This document shows positions 35,206-43,871 of a stretch of DNA of 64,000 bases, piece by piece (positions within the stretch are counted from its first letter, which is position 1; each line of letters starts with the position of its first letter). Both the position numbers and the translations under genes were made by a program. The DNA comes from Micromonospora globbae (GTDB lineage Bacteria; Actinomycetota; Actinomycetes; Mycobacteriales; Micromonosporaceae): contig NZ_RAQQ01000007.1 in NCBI RefSeq assembly GCF_003610785.1, forward strand, positions 186,001 to 250,000, read 5' to 3'. Below the pieces are notes generated by a model that saw only the letters and a list, made by a program, of their open reading frames with translations, had not been told where the DNA came from and did not search any database.

Positions 35206-35850
35206 ATGGACGCCCTCACCGGTCATCTCGGCGAATTCGGCCACGGGCTGGTCACGACGGTCCACATGACCGTCGTGACCACCATCGGCGCGCTGCTGCT
35301 CGGCGTGATCGTGGCGACGCTGCGGATCTGCCCCGTGCCGCTGCTGCGCGGCGTCGGCACGGTCTACGTCGAGGTGCTCCAGAACCTGCCGCTGCTGGCC
35401 CTGCTGGTGCTCTTCGTCTTCGCGCTGCCCACCATCGGCATCACGTTCCCGCTGTTCACCTCGGCGGCCATCGTGATCTCCGCGTACGAGGGGGCGTACC
35501 TGGCCGAGGCGATCCGCGCCGGGATCAACACGGTGGGCGTGGGGCAGGCCGAGGCCGCACGCGCCATCGGGCTCACCTTCAGCCAGTCCCTGCGGTACGT
35601 CATCCTGCCGCAGGGACTGCGCGCGGTGATCCAGCCGATGGGCACCATCTGCATCGCGCTGCTGATGAACACCTCGCTGGCCGCCGCGGTCGGGGTCGTC
35701 GAGCTGACCCAGGCCGCCAACAACGTCAACCTCGTCGAGGCCCAGCCGATCGCCGTCTTCACCGGCGCCGGCCTCGCGTACATGCTGCTGGCGCTGCTGA
35801 TCAGCCGGATCACCGGCGCGCTCGAACGAAGGTTTGCGATCGTGCGATGA
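35206..35850 (+). CDS. Amino-acid ABC transporter permease (GluC-like)
   Basis: The 214-residue protein has five membrane helices and the HisM-type EAA loop (EAARAIGLTFSQSLRYVILP, then QGLRAVIQP). Its stop overlaps the next start as ATGA (35847-35850). Confidence 0.9.
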   Translation: MDALTGHLGEFGHGLVTTVHMTVVTTIGALLLGVIVATLRICPVPLLRGVGTVYVEVLQNLPLLALLVLFVFALPTIGITFPLFTSAAIVISAYEGAYLAEAIRAGINTVGVGQAEAARAIGLTFSQSLRYVILPQGLRAVIQPMGTICIALLMNTSLAAAVGVVELTQAANNVNLVEAQPIAVFTGAGLAYMLLALLISRITGALERRFAIVR

Positions 35851-36719
35851 ACCCGAACCAGCAGATCCTCTTCGACGTACCGGGCCCGCGGGCGCAGCGC
35901 CGCATCCGGATCGCCACCGTCCTCGGCGCGCTCGCCATCCTCGGCGGGATCGCCTGGGCGGTCCACCAGTTCGCGAGCCACGGCGAACTGGCGGCCGAGC
36001 GGTGGCAGCCCTTCACGACGTGGCCCATCTGGCGCTACCTGCTCGACGCGCTCTGGGCCACCCTGCTCGCCGCCGCGGCGACCGCCGTCCTCAGCGGCGC
36101 GCTGGGGCTGCTGCTCGCGCTCGGCCGGCTGTCCGCGCACCGGCCCCTACGCTGGCTGGCCGGCGCGTACGTGGAGGTCTTCCGGACCGTACCGGCGCTG
36201 CTGCTGGTCTACATCACGCTGTTCGCGCTGCCGAAGTACGGGCTGAACTTCCCGCTGTTCTGGAAGCTCGTGGTGCCGCTCGTGGTCTCCAACGCGGCGG
36301 TGTTCGCCGAGATCTTCCGCGCCGGCATCAAGGCCCTCGACCGGGGCCAGACCGAGGCGGGTCTCGCCATCGGGCTCCGCCGCGGGCAGGTCATGCGGCT
36401 GGTCGTCCTGCCGCAGGCCCTGCTCCGGCTCACCCCGTCGCTGGTCAGCCAGCTGGTCGGGCTGCTCAAGGACACCTCGCTCGGCTTCGTGGTGAGCTAC
36501 ACCGAACTCCTCTACAGCGGACAGGTGCTCGCCTCGTACACCCACCTGCTGATCCAGACGTTCCTCGTGGTGGCGCTGATCTACCTCGTCGTCAACGCGT
36601 CGCTGTCGAAACTCGCCCGCGTCCTGCAGGCCCGCAACGGGCGGCTCACCACGCGCGGCCGGTCGGCCGCCCGGGAGCCCGCGGCGACGCCACTCACCCC
36701 TGGGAGTACCGCCCGATGA
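35847..36719 (+). CDS. Amino-acid ABC transporter permease (GluD-like)
   Basis: The 290-residue second permease has the EAA loop (EAGLAIGLRRGQVMRLVVLP) and five or more helices. It is coupled at both ends by ATGA overlaps: to the preceding permease and to the asparaginase at 36716. The coupling to an enzyme gene suggests that the imported compound is the substrate of that enzyme. Confidence 0.9.
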   Translation: MNPNQQILFDVPGPRAQRRIRIATVLGALAILGGIAWAVHQFASHGELAAERWQPFTTWPIWRYLLDALWATLLAAAATAVLSGALGLLLALGRLSAHRPLRWLAGAYVEVFRTVPALLLVYITLFALPKYGLNFPLFWKLVVPLVVSNAAVFAEIFRAGIKALDRGQTEAGLAIGLRRGQVMRLVVLPQALLRLTPSLVSQLVGLLKDTSLGFVVSYTELLYSGQVLASYTHLLIQTFLVVALIYLVVNASLSKLARVLQARNGRLTTRGRSAAREPAATPLTPGSTAR

Positions 36720-37732
36720 CCACCGCCCCGTACGCGGAACTGGCCCGGGTGACGCGCAACGGCGTCGTCGAGAGCCGGCACTTCGGCAGCGTCGTGGTGC
36801 TCGACCCGTCCGGCGCCGTGGCGCTCCGGGCCGGCGTACCCGACGAGCCGGTGCTGCCGCGCTCCACCCTCAAGCCGGTGCAGGCCCTGGCCTGCCTGGC
36901 CGCCGTGGAGGCCGCCGGCGACGCGTCGCCGCTGGCCGGCGTGCTCGCCGGCCCCGCGTTGGCGATCGCCGCCGGCAGCCACACCGGCGACGACCGGCAC
37001 GTGGCGGTCGTACGCGACCTGCTGACCGCCGCCGGGCTGACCGAGGAGGCGCTCGGCTGCCCCGCCGACTGGCCGGAGGACGAGGCGACCCGCGAACGGC
37101 TGATCCGCGACGGCGAGCAGCGCAGCCGGATCCGGATGAACTGCTCGGGCAAGCACGCCGCCATGCTGGTCGCCGCGGTCGCCCGGGGCTGGTCGACCGA
37201 CGACTACCTCGCCCCGGGCCACCCGTTGCAGCGGGAGATCGCGGCGGCCGTCGAACGGCTGGCCGGCGTACCCGTGAGCGCCGTCGCGGTGGACGGCTGC
37301 GGCGCACCGCTGTTCGGCCTGCCGCTCACCGGGCTGGCCCGCACGTTCCAGGCGCTCGCGACCGCCGCGCCCGGCAGCCACGAGGCGCGGGTGGCCGAGG
37401 CGATGCGCACCCACCCGGAGTACGTCGGGGGCTGGCACGGCCACCCGAACACCGACCTCATGCGGGCGCTGCCGGGCGTCCTCGCCAAGGGCGGCGCCGA
37501 GGGTGTGCTGGGGGTGGCGACCCCCGATGGCTACGCGGTGGCCGTCAAGGCGATCGACGGCAGCCCCCGGGCCACCACGGTGATCGCCCTGGCCGCGCTG
37601 GCCGAGGCGGGCGCGGACGTCCACGGCGCACCGGAGCTGCGCCGCGTGCCCGTGCTCGGCGGGGGCGAGCCGGTGGGTGCCGTCACCGCCGCCATCGACC
37701 GCTCGTCGCCCGGCGCCGCCACGACCTCCTGA
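36716..37732 (+). CDS. Asparaginase, SxxK type (PF06089, R. etli ReAV-like)
   Basis: The 338-residue protein belongs to the asparaginase II family with a serine beta-lactamase-like fold. The catalytic SxxK is Ser50-Thr-Leu-Lys53 (PRSTLKPVQ), and the metal-site residues of ReAV are conserved as Cys143 and Lys146 (MNCSGKHAAM) and Cys195 (VDGCGAPLFG). It hydrolyses the amide of asparagine or a substituted asparagine. The start overlaps the permease stop. A role in degrading what the transporter brings in is inferred from this coupling. Confidence 0.9.
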   Translation: MTTAPYAELARVTRNGVVESRHFGSVVVLDPSGAVALRAGVPDEPVLPRSTLKPVQALACLAAVEAAGDASPLAGVLAGPALAIAAGSHTGDDRHVAVVRDLLTAAGLTEEALGCPADWPEDEATRERLIRDGEQRSRIRMNCSGKHAAMLVAAVARGWSTDDYLAPGHPLQREIAAAVERLAGVPVSAVAVDGCGAPLFGLPLTGLARTFQALATAAPGSHEARVAEAMRTHPEYVGGWHGHPNTDLMRALPGVLAKGGAEGVLGVATPDGYAVAVKAIDGSPRATTVIALAALAEAGADVHGAPELRRVPVLGGGEPVGAVTAAIDRSSPGAATTS

Positions 37733-37866
37733 CCACGCCGCAGCGCCGCCCGGTGCGGCGACCGCGGCCGCCCGCCAGGGAGACGACCGCACGGACCGGC
37801 ACGGCGACGACCACCGCCCGGCACGAACACGACAGCGGGACCGCCCCGCACGGAGAGGGAAGACTG

Positions 37867-38610
37867 ATGACGACATTCGAGATCTGCATCGACAGCGTCG
37901 AGGGGGCGATCGCCGCCGAGGCGGCCGGCGCCGATCGGGTGGAGCTGTGCTCCGCGCTCTTCGACGGCGGGCTGACCCCGAGCATCGGCACGATCGAGAC
38001 GGCCCTACGCAGCGTGGACCGGATCCGGGTGCACGTCATCGTCCGGCCGCGCGCCGGCGACTTCATCTACTCCCCCGTCGAGATCGAGTCGATGGTGCGG
38101 GACGTGCAGGCGGCGGTGGCCGCGGGGGCGCACGGCGTGGTCATCGGCGCGCTCACTCCCGAGGGCGACGTGGACGTGCCCACCACCCGGAAGCTCATCG
38201 AGGCGGCGGGCGGCGCGAGCGTCACCTTCCACCGGGCCTTCGACATGGTCCGCGACCCGTACGAGGCGCTGGAGCAGCTCGTCGAACTCGGCGTGGACCG
38301 GGTGCTGACCTCCGGCCAGGAGGTGAGCGTGCTGGAGGGCGCGCCGCTCATCGCCGACCTGGTCCGCCGGGCCGGCGACCGCATCATCGTCATGCCCGGG
38401 GGCGGCATCACGCCGCGCAACATCGCCCGGATCATCGAGGCCACCGGCGCCCGGGAGTACCACTTCGCGGCACTGGTCACGTCGGACAGCCCGGCCGTCC
38501 ACCGCAACCCGCGGCCGCTGATGGGCGGCACCCTGCACCGGCCCGAGTACGAGCGCTCCGGCACCTCGGCCGACCTGGTGGGCCAGGTGCTCGCCGCCGC
38601 CCGGGCCTGA
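37867..38610 (+). CDS. cutC: CutC-family protein
   Basis: The 247-residue TIM barrel has the CutC motifs FEICIDSVEGAIAAEAAGAD, RVHVIVRPRAGDFIYS, TFHRAFDMV, VLTSGQ and IIVMPGGGI. The copper-homeostasis label is historical and weakly supported; a barrel with this kind of active site may be an enzyme. It follows the asparaginase by 134 bases with its own GAGAGGGAAG site and shares the terminator at 38662, so it may be the last gene of the ROK-controlled unit. Confidence 0.88.
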   Translation: MTTFEICIDSVEGAIAAEAAGADRVELCSALFDGGLTPSIGTIETALRSVDRIRVHVIVRPRAGDFIYSPVEIESMVRDVQAAVAAGAHGVVIGALTPEGDVDVPTTRKLIEAAGGASVTFHRAFDMVRDPYEALEQLVELGVDRVLTSGQEVSVLEGAPLIADLVRRAGDRIIVMPGGGITPRNIARIIEATGAREYHFAALVTSDSPAVHRNPRPLMGGTLHRPEYERSGTSADLVGQVLAAARA

Positions 38611-38661
38611 CCGCCCGGACACCGCAGACCAACACCCACCGGCCGCGTCCAGCGGCCCGGA

Positions 38662-38697
38662 CACGATCCGGCGGGGAGGCGCCCCCGCCGGATCGTG
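38662..38697. terminator. Bidirectional terminator between cutC and the SulP gene
   Basis: A perfect 15-bp stem (38662-38676 with 38683-38697) closes a six-base loop between convergent genes. Confidence 0.88.
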
Positions 38698-38701
38698 CCG
38701 T

Positions 38702-40423
38702 TCAGGGGCCGGCGACGGCGGACGCGCCGCGGCGGGCGTCACCGTGACCGGCGGGATCGGCCGGCCGGGCGCCGCCCAGCGCCACCGTCCGGGCGTACCG
38801 GATCGCGCTGGGCGTGTCCGGAAAGACCAGGCCGTCACGGCGGAGCTGCCCGGCGACACCGAGCGCGGACAGCACCTGGTCGTGGCCGGGGGCGACGCCG
38901 GAGAGCAGCACGGTGATGCCCCGCCGCTGGAGCCGCAGGACGGCGTCGCCGAGGACCTGTGCGCCCGTCGCGTCGATGGTGGACACCCGCGACATCCGCA
39001 GGATGACCACCCGCACGTCGGCCACGTCGGAGAGCTGGAGCAGGAAGGTGTGCGCCGCGGCGAAGAACAGCGGGCCGTCCAGTCGGTACGCCACGATGTG
39101 GTCGGCGAGCAGCGCGTGCTCCTCGGCGCTGTGCTCGCCCCGGTCCAGGGGCACCCGCTCCAGGCGGGCCGTACGGGCCACCGCCCGCAGCGCGATGACG
39201 ACGGCCACGCCGACCCCGACCGCGACGGCGGTGACCAGGTCGAGGGCCACGGTGACGGCGAACGTGAGCACGAGCACGAGAGCGTCACCGCGGGTCGCCC
39301 GCACGAGGGCCCGCAGCGAGCCCGCCTCGACCATCCGCACGGTGGTGGCGAGCAGGACGCCGGCCAGCGCGGCGAGCGGGATCCGGCCCACAAGCGGGGC
39401 GGCGACCAGCACGATCCCGGCGAGCGCCACGGCGTGCGTCAACGCGGCGAGCTTCGAGGACGCGCCGGCGCGCACGTTCACGGCCGTACGGGCGATGGCG
39501 GCGGTGGCCGGGATGCCGCCGAAGACCGGTGCGGCGAGGTTCGCGAGGCCCTGCCCGAACAGCTCCCGGTCGGGGTCGTGGCGTTCGCCGACGGTCATCC
39601 CGTCGGCCACCGTCGCGCTGAGCAGACTCTCCAGCGCGGCCAGCGCCGCCACCGCCAGCGCCGACGGCAGCAGCACGCCGACGGCGCCCGGGTCGAGGAA
39701 GCCCAGCGACGGGGCGGGCAGCCCGGCGGGGAGCGCGCCGATGCGGGCCAGGTCGACGGGGGCGAGTTCGGCCACGGCGGTGGCGGCGGCGACCGCGACG
39801 AGGGAGAACGGCCATCCGGGCCGCCAGCGGGCGCCGACGAGCATGACCGCGGCGACGGCGACCGCCATCGCGAGGGGAGCCGGGTGGGGGCGGGCCACGA
39901 ACCGGGCCACCGCGTCGGCGGCGACGGCCCACACCCGCTCGCCGTGCGCGTCCGCCACGCCGAGCGCCGCCGGCACCTGTTGGAGCGCGATGACCACGGC
40001 GATGCCGGCGGTGAACCCCTCGATCACCGGTACGGGAAGGTAGCGGACGTACCGGCCGAGGCGGGCGACCGAAAGGACGATCAGCACGAGCCCGGCCATC
40101 GCGCCGACCATGAGCACACCGGTCGCGCCGAAGCGCTGCACGACCGGCACCAGCACCACGGTCATCGCTCCGGTGGGGCCCGAGACCTGGAGGTTGGAGC
40201 CACCGAAGACCGCGGCTACCGCGCCGGCGACCACGGCCGTGACCAGGCCGGCCTCGGCCCCGAGCCCGGACGTGACACCGAAGGCCAGCGCGAGTGGCAG
40301 GGCGACCACCGCCACGGTCAGTCCGGCGATCAGGTCGCGGCCGGGTGACCGGCGTACGGCTGCCCAGTCGGCACGCTGCGGCAGGAGGCCCAGGACGCGG
40401 TCGCGGATCGCCGCGGGGCTCAC
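38702..40423 (-). CDS. SulP-family anion transporter with STAS domain
   Basis: The 573-residue protein has about 11 membrane helices starting with DLIAGLTVAVVALPLALAFG, then the SulP signature VSGPTGAMTVVLVPVV and FGGIPATAAIARTAVN, and a C-terminal STAS domain with the STIDATG loop. Substrates in the family include sulfate, bicarbonate and dicarboxylates. The GTG start overlaps the ArsR stop as GTGA (40420-40423), so regulator and transporter are made together. Confidence 0.92.
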   Translation of the reverse strand: MSPAAIRDRVLGLLPQRADWAAVRRSPGRDLIAGLTVAVVALPLALAFGVTSGLGAEAGLVTAVVAGAVAAVFGGSNLQVSGPTGAMTVVLVPVVQRFGATGVLMVGAMAGLVLIVLSVARLGRYVRYLPVPVIEGFTAGIAVVIALQQVPAALGVADAHGERVWAVAADAVARFVARPHPAPLAMAVAVAAVMLVGARWRPGWPFSLVAVAAATAVAELAPVDLARIGALPAGLPAPSLGFLDPGAVGVLLPSALAVAALAALESLLSATVADGMTVGERHDPDRELFGQGLANLAAPVFGGIPATAAIARTAVNVRAGASSKLAALTHAVALAGIVLVAAPLVGRIPLAALAGVLLATTVRMVEAGSLRALVRATRGDALVLVLTFAVTVALDLVTAVAVGVGVAVVIALRAVARTARLERVPLDRGEHSAEEHALLADHIVAYRLDGPLFFAAAHTFLLQLSDVADVRVVILRMSRVSTIDATGAQVLGDAVLRLQRRGITVLLSGVAPGHDQVLSALGVAGQLRRDGLVFPDTPSAIRYARTVALGGARPADPAGHGDARRGASAVAGP

Positions 40424-40758
40424 CGGGTGGATCCGTCGGTACGCAGCTCGTCGAGCAGGGCGTCCCGGTCGGTGAGGACGGCACCGAGGATGCGCCGGCC
40501 GGCGGCGAGCAGGTCGGCCACGTCCGGCGTGCTCAGCGCGTACATGACGAGGGGGCCGTCCCGCCAGGTGCTGACCATGCCGGCCCGGCGCAGCACGGCG
40601 AGCTGCTGGGAGAGGTTGGACGCCTCGACGTCGATGGCGGCCAGCAGGTCCCGTACGGGCTTCGGCCCGTCCTGGAGCAGTTCGAGCACCCGGATCCGCA
40701 CCGGGTGCCCGAGCGTGCGGAACAGTTCCGCCTTGGCCTGGTACAGCGGTACCGACAT
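40420..40758 (-). CDS. ArsR-family transcriptional regulator
   Basis: The 112-residue winged-helix protein has the ArsR DNA-binding core (LGHPVRIRVLELLQDGPKPV, then ASNLSQQLAVLRRAGMV). No ELCVCDL metal site and no Cys are visible, so it may sense something other than metal, perhaps sulfide, redox state or an anion. The ATG at 40758 follows GGGAGGGG. It is coupled to the SulP gene, and an operator-like palindrome covers its own promoter. Confidence 0.9.
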   Translation of the reverse strand: MSVPLYQAKAELFRTLGHPVRIRVLELLQDGPKPVRDLLAAIDVEASNLSQQLAVLRRAGMVSTWRDGPLVMYALSTPDVADLLAAGRRILGAVLTDRDALLDELRTDGSTR

Positions 40759-40781
40759 CCCACCCCTCCCCCGAACAACCC

Positions 40782-40811
40782 TGAAGACTTTAGCACTTGC
40801 GAAAATCTTCA
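40782..40811 (-). promoter_or_regulatory. ArsR operator over the arsR-sulP promoter
   Basis: TGAAGA-C-TTT (40782-40791) and AAA-A-TCTTCA (40802-40811) form a 30-base dyad with one mismatch in ten pairs. TAAAGT, a good -10 on the minus strand, lies inside at 40787-40792, and TTGAAG starts just outside. Binding would block transcription of the operon. Confidence 0.65.
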
Positions 40812-40893
40812 AGTCATGGGATCGCGGCACGGAACACCGGCGATCAGGCGGACGTTGCCCTCGGCGGCCCGGCACGACGGACGCGCGTGACGG

Positions 40894-43278
40894 TCAGCGG
40901 GGCGTGGAGGGGAACTCCTCGAAGTACGCCTCGACCCGCTCCGCCGTGGCCGGCCGGGCCAGGGCGAAGCCCTGCCCGTACCGGCAGCCGGCCCGCCGCG
41001 CCCCCTCGACCTGCGCCGGGGACTCCAGGTCCTCGGCCACCACCTCCACGCCGAGCCGGTCGCCGACGCTCACCACCACGTCGATGAGCGCGTCCTGCGT
41101 CTCCGTGGCCGAGTCGACCAGGCGACCGTTGACCTTGAGCAGGTCGATCGGCAGTCGCCGCAGGTGGGCCAGCGAGGCGTGCTCGGCCCGGAAGTCGTCC
41201 AGCGCCGTACGCACACCGAGCGAGCGCAGCCCGGCCAGCCGGGCCACCACGGTGGACAGGTCGGCGCCGATGCGCGGCTCGGCCACCTCCACCACGAGCC
41301 GGTCCGGCGGCACCCCGTACGCGGCCAGGATCGCGCCCGTCCGCTGCACGAAGTCCGGGATCGTCAGCTCTCCCGTGGTGACGTTCACGGCCATCCACAG
41401 TTGGCGGCCGTGCGCCGACCACTCCGCGAGCTGCCGGCACGCCCGGTCCAGCGCCCACCACTCCAGCTCGCCGACCACGTCCAGGTCCTCGGCGACGGGG
41501 AGCAGCTCGGCGGGGAGCACCGTGCCGAGCACGGGGCTGCGCCAGCGCAGCAGCGCCTCCGTGCCGACCGGCAGCCGGTCGACCAGCCCGAGCACCGGCT
41601 GGTACACCAGGTCCAGCTCACCGCGGGCGACCGCGCCGGGCAGTTCCCGCTCCAGGTCGAGCCGCCGCACCAGCTGCTCCTCCAGGAACGCGTCGTACCA
41701 CTCGACCCGGTCCCGCCCGAGCTGGACGGCCCGCCGGCGGGCGAGGTCGGCCTGGCGGAGCACGTCCTCCGGTCCGGCCCCGGTGATCTCGGCGAGGCCG
41801 ACGCTCGCCTGCACCCGCAGCACCGTCCCGCCCGTCCGGTAGGGCTGCGTGAGCGCGGCGAGCAACCGCTCGCCGAGCGCGTACGCCAGCACCGGCCCCG
41901 TCGGGGTGAGCACCGCGAACCCCGCGGCGCCCGTCGCGGCGAGCAGGTCGGACCGGCCGACCACCGCGCGCGCCCGGTGGACCGCCTCGGCCAGCAGGTC
42001 GTCCCGGAGCGCGGGCGGGACGGCCTCGGCGCCCGGCACGTGCAGCTCCACCACGAGCAGCGCACCGGCCGGTGCCGTGGCGACGGCCCGCAACAGCGCC
42101 GGCCGGTCGGAGGCGCCGGGCGGGGGCAGCGCGGTGACGTCCGCCGGAAGCGGCCCCGGCGCGCCGACGGCGCCCGCCGGCAGCGGCTCCGGCACACCGA
42201 CGGCGCCCGCCGGAACCGGCCCGGGCGGCGGCGCCGGCGCGCCCACAGCGCCGTCCGGAACCGGGTCGGACGTCGTGGACGGCCCGGCCGGTGTCCGCGG
42301 CGGGGACGGCGGTCCGCTCGCCGGGCCCGGGTCCCCGCTCGGCAGTTCACCGGGCGCGGGGCGGACCAGTTCGCGGAGCAGGAGCGCCGGCACGGCGAGA
42401 ACGCCGAGCAGCACGGTGGCGCGGTCGGTCGGCAGGCCCGCGCCGACGTGCCAACCGGCGGCGAGCAGCACGGCCAGCGCCGGGACGACCGCCCGGGGCC
42501 AGACCGGCGCCGCGCGACCGGGCGACGTCGGCGGCACGGCGCCCGCGGCGACGAGCAGCAGCCCGGTGACCAGCGGTGGTACGGCCACCAGCACGGCCGG
42601 ACCCGGCCCGACGACGGCCAGCAGCACCAGCCCGAGCAGGGTGAGGGCCACCCCGCCCCGGCAGGTGGCCGCGCCCGGACGGTGGTGCGCTCCGGTCAAC
42701 GCGGTGATCCCGACCGAACCGACCACACCGAGCAGGACCGCCACGGCCAACCGGGCCGGCGCCGGGACGGCCGGGCGCGTCAGCAGGAGCCAGCCGGTGA
42801 GGGCCAGGCCGACGGCGGGGCCGGTCGCCTCGGTGAGCCGGCGCAGGCGGGCGCGCAGCGGCGACCCGGAGCGGCCGGGAAGCCGGCGCAGCCCGAGGAC
42901 GGCGAGGGCCCCGACCACGGCCGTACCGGCGACGACGACCGCCCGGCCTCGGGCCAGCGGCAGGACGGCAGCGGTCGACCCGGCCGCCAGGACGGCGCCG
43001 TCGAGCAGCACCACCGCGGCGCGGGTGGCGGGGCGGACGGCCAGCCGGGAGAGGCGTACCACGGCGAACGTGGCGGCCATCGAGGCGGCGAGGGCGACGG
43101 CGGCCACGGCCGGCAGGAGGTCCACGGCGGCGGCGAGGACGAGCAGCGCGACCACCACGAGCGCGGCGGCCTCCGGCGCCGTCCGGCGGCGCGCGAGGAG
43201 AGGGGCGGCGAGGAGCACGGCGGTCGCCTTCGTGAGGGGGCACGGGGGCGGTGCGGGACGAGCGAGTCCGCTGCCCAA
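40894..43278 (-). CDS. Membrane protein with degenerate GGDEF and altered EAL domain
   Basis: The 794-residue protein has about ten membrane helices (20-300), a Pro/Gly/Ala-rich linker (about 310-390), then GGDEF and EAL domains. The GGDEF motif is replaced (ATGAAGFAVL), so cyclase activity is unlikely. The EAL domain keeps EALLRW, NVTTGEL, EVAEPR, DDF, K and GQGFALA, but loop 6 is DFRAEHASL instead of DFGxGYSS and KID is KVN, so catalysis is doubtful. It may be a cyclic di-GMP sensor. The start is uncertain: TTG at 43278 or GTG at 43218. Confidence 0.85.
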   Translation of the reverse strand: MGSGLARPAPPPCPLTKATAVLLAAPLLARRRTAPEAAALVVVALLVLAAAVDLLPAVAAVALAASMAATFAVVRLSRLAVRPATRAAVVLLDGAVLAAGSTAAVLPLARGRAVVVAGTAVVGALAVLGLRRLPGRSGSPLRARLRRLTEATGPAVGLALTGWLLLTRPAVPAPARLAVAVLLGVVGSVGITALTGAHHRPGAATCRGGVALTLLGLVLLAVVGPGPAVLVAVPPLVTGLLLVAAGAVPPTSPGRAAPVWPRAVVPALAVLLAAGWHVGAGLPTDRATVLLGVLAVPALLLRELVRPAPGELPSGDPGPASGPPSPPRTPAGPSTTSDPVPDGAVGAPAPPPGPVPAGAVGVPEPLPAGAVGAPGPLPADVTALPPPGASDRPALLRAVATAPAGALLVVELHVPGAEAVPPALRDDLLAEAVHRARAVVGRSDLLAATGAAGFAVLTPTGPVLAYALGERLLAALTQPYRTGGTVLRVQASVGLAEITGAGPEDVLRQADLARRRAVQLGRDRVEWYDAFLEEQLVRRLDLERELPGAVARGELDLVYQPVLGLVDRLPVGTEALLRWRSPVLGTVLPAELLPVAEDLDVVGELEWWALDRACRQLAEWSAHGRQLWMAVNVTTGELTIPDFVQRTGAILAAYGVPPDRLVVEVAEPRIGADLSTVVARLAGLRSLGVRTALDDFRAEHASLAHLRRLPIDLLKVNGRLVDSATETQDALIDVVVSVGDRLGVEVVAEDLESPAQVEGARRAGCRYGQGFALARPATAERVEAYFEEFPSTPR

Positions 43279-43327
43279 TGTCCTGGAACGAGCCGCGGGA
43301 CCCGGCGGTTACGTCCGCTCCCCTGAC

Positions 43328-43343
43328 AGTGACGTGCGTCACC
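43328..43343. promoter_or_regulatory. CRP-like site upstream of the degenerate GGDEF-EAL gene
   Basis: AGTGACGTGCGTCACC matches the TGTGA-N6-TCACA pattern apart from the two outer bases and has a perfect GTGACG/CGTCAC dyad. It lies 50 bases upstream of the TTG start. Confidence 0.45.
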
Positions 43344-43461
43344 ACCCCGGCCCGGGATCCCTCCAGGCACCGCCCACCGCGCGGTGACCGGCGTACGTCC
43401 GACCGTCGTGGCGTGTCCGCCCGGCCGACGTCCGACGAGGTCGAGGTGGGATCATCGGAGG

Positions 43462-43839
43462 GTGAGTAAGACCGCCACCGTCCGCTTCCGGCACAACCAG
43501 GCTCTCCTGGCCGCGGCCATCATCGCGTTCATCGGTGCCCTGCCGCTGGCCAGCGCCCGGACGTACCTGCTGCCGGTGCTGCTCGTCCCGCTCGCCGTCG
43601 GCCTCTGGGCGTGGCGGGCCGGCACCGACGCGGACGCCCGGGAGCTGCGCCTGCGGGCGCTGGCCGGGCAGCGCCGGATCACCTGGGACCGGGTCGTCGA
43701 ACTCGGCACCGACCCGCGCGGCCGGGCCGTGGCGCGGCTCGCCGACGGCGAACAGGTCGTCCTCCCGGCGGTACGCGGCGCCGACCTGCCCCGGCTCGTC
43801 TCGGCGACTGGCCAGACGCTTCCCGGGGCGGCCGGCTGA
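43462..43839 (+). CDS. PH-domain-containing small membrane protein
   Basis: The 125-residue protein has two adjacent membrane helices (about 13-50) and a bacterial PH-like domain (RELRLRALAGQRRITWDRVV, LADGEQVVLPAVRGADLPRL). This is a conserved actinobacterial type of unknown role. The GTG at 43462 has GATCAT six bases upstream; the GGAGG there is too close to the GTG to act as a ribosome binding site. Confidence 0.85.
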   Translation: MSKTATVRFRHNQALLAAAIIAFIGALPLASARTYLLPVLLVPLAVGLWAWRAGTDADARELRLRALAGQRRITWDRVVELGTDPRGRAVARLADGEQVVLPAVRGADLPRLVSATGQTLPGAAG

Positions 43840-43871
43840 CACGGCACGCCCGGACGGCGTGACCGGGCCGC

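Noticed and set aside
37733..37866. Small gene between the asparaginase and cutC
   Set aside because: The open frame there is Arg/Thr/Pro-rich with no ribosome binding site and simply runs into cutC in its own frame.
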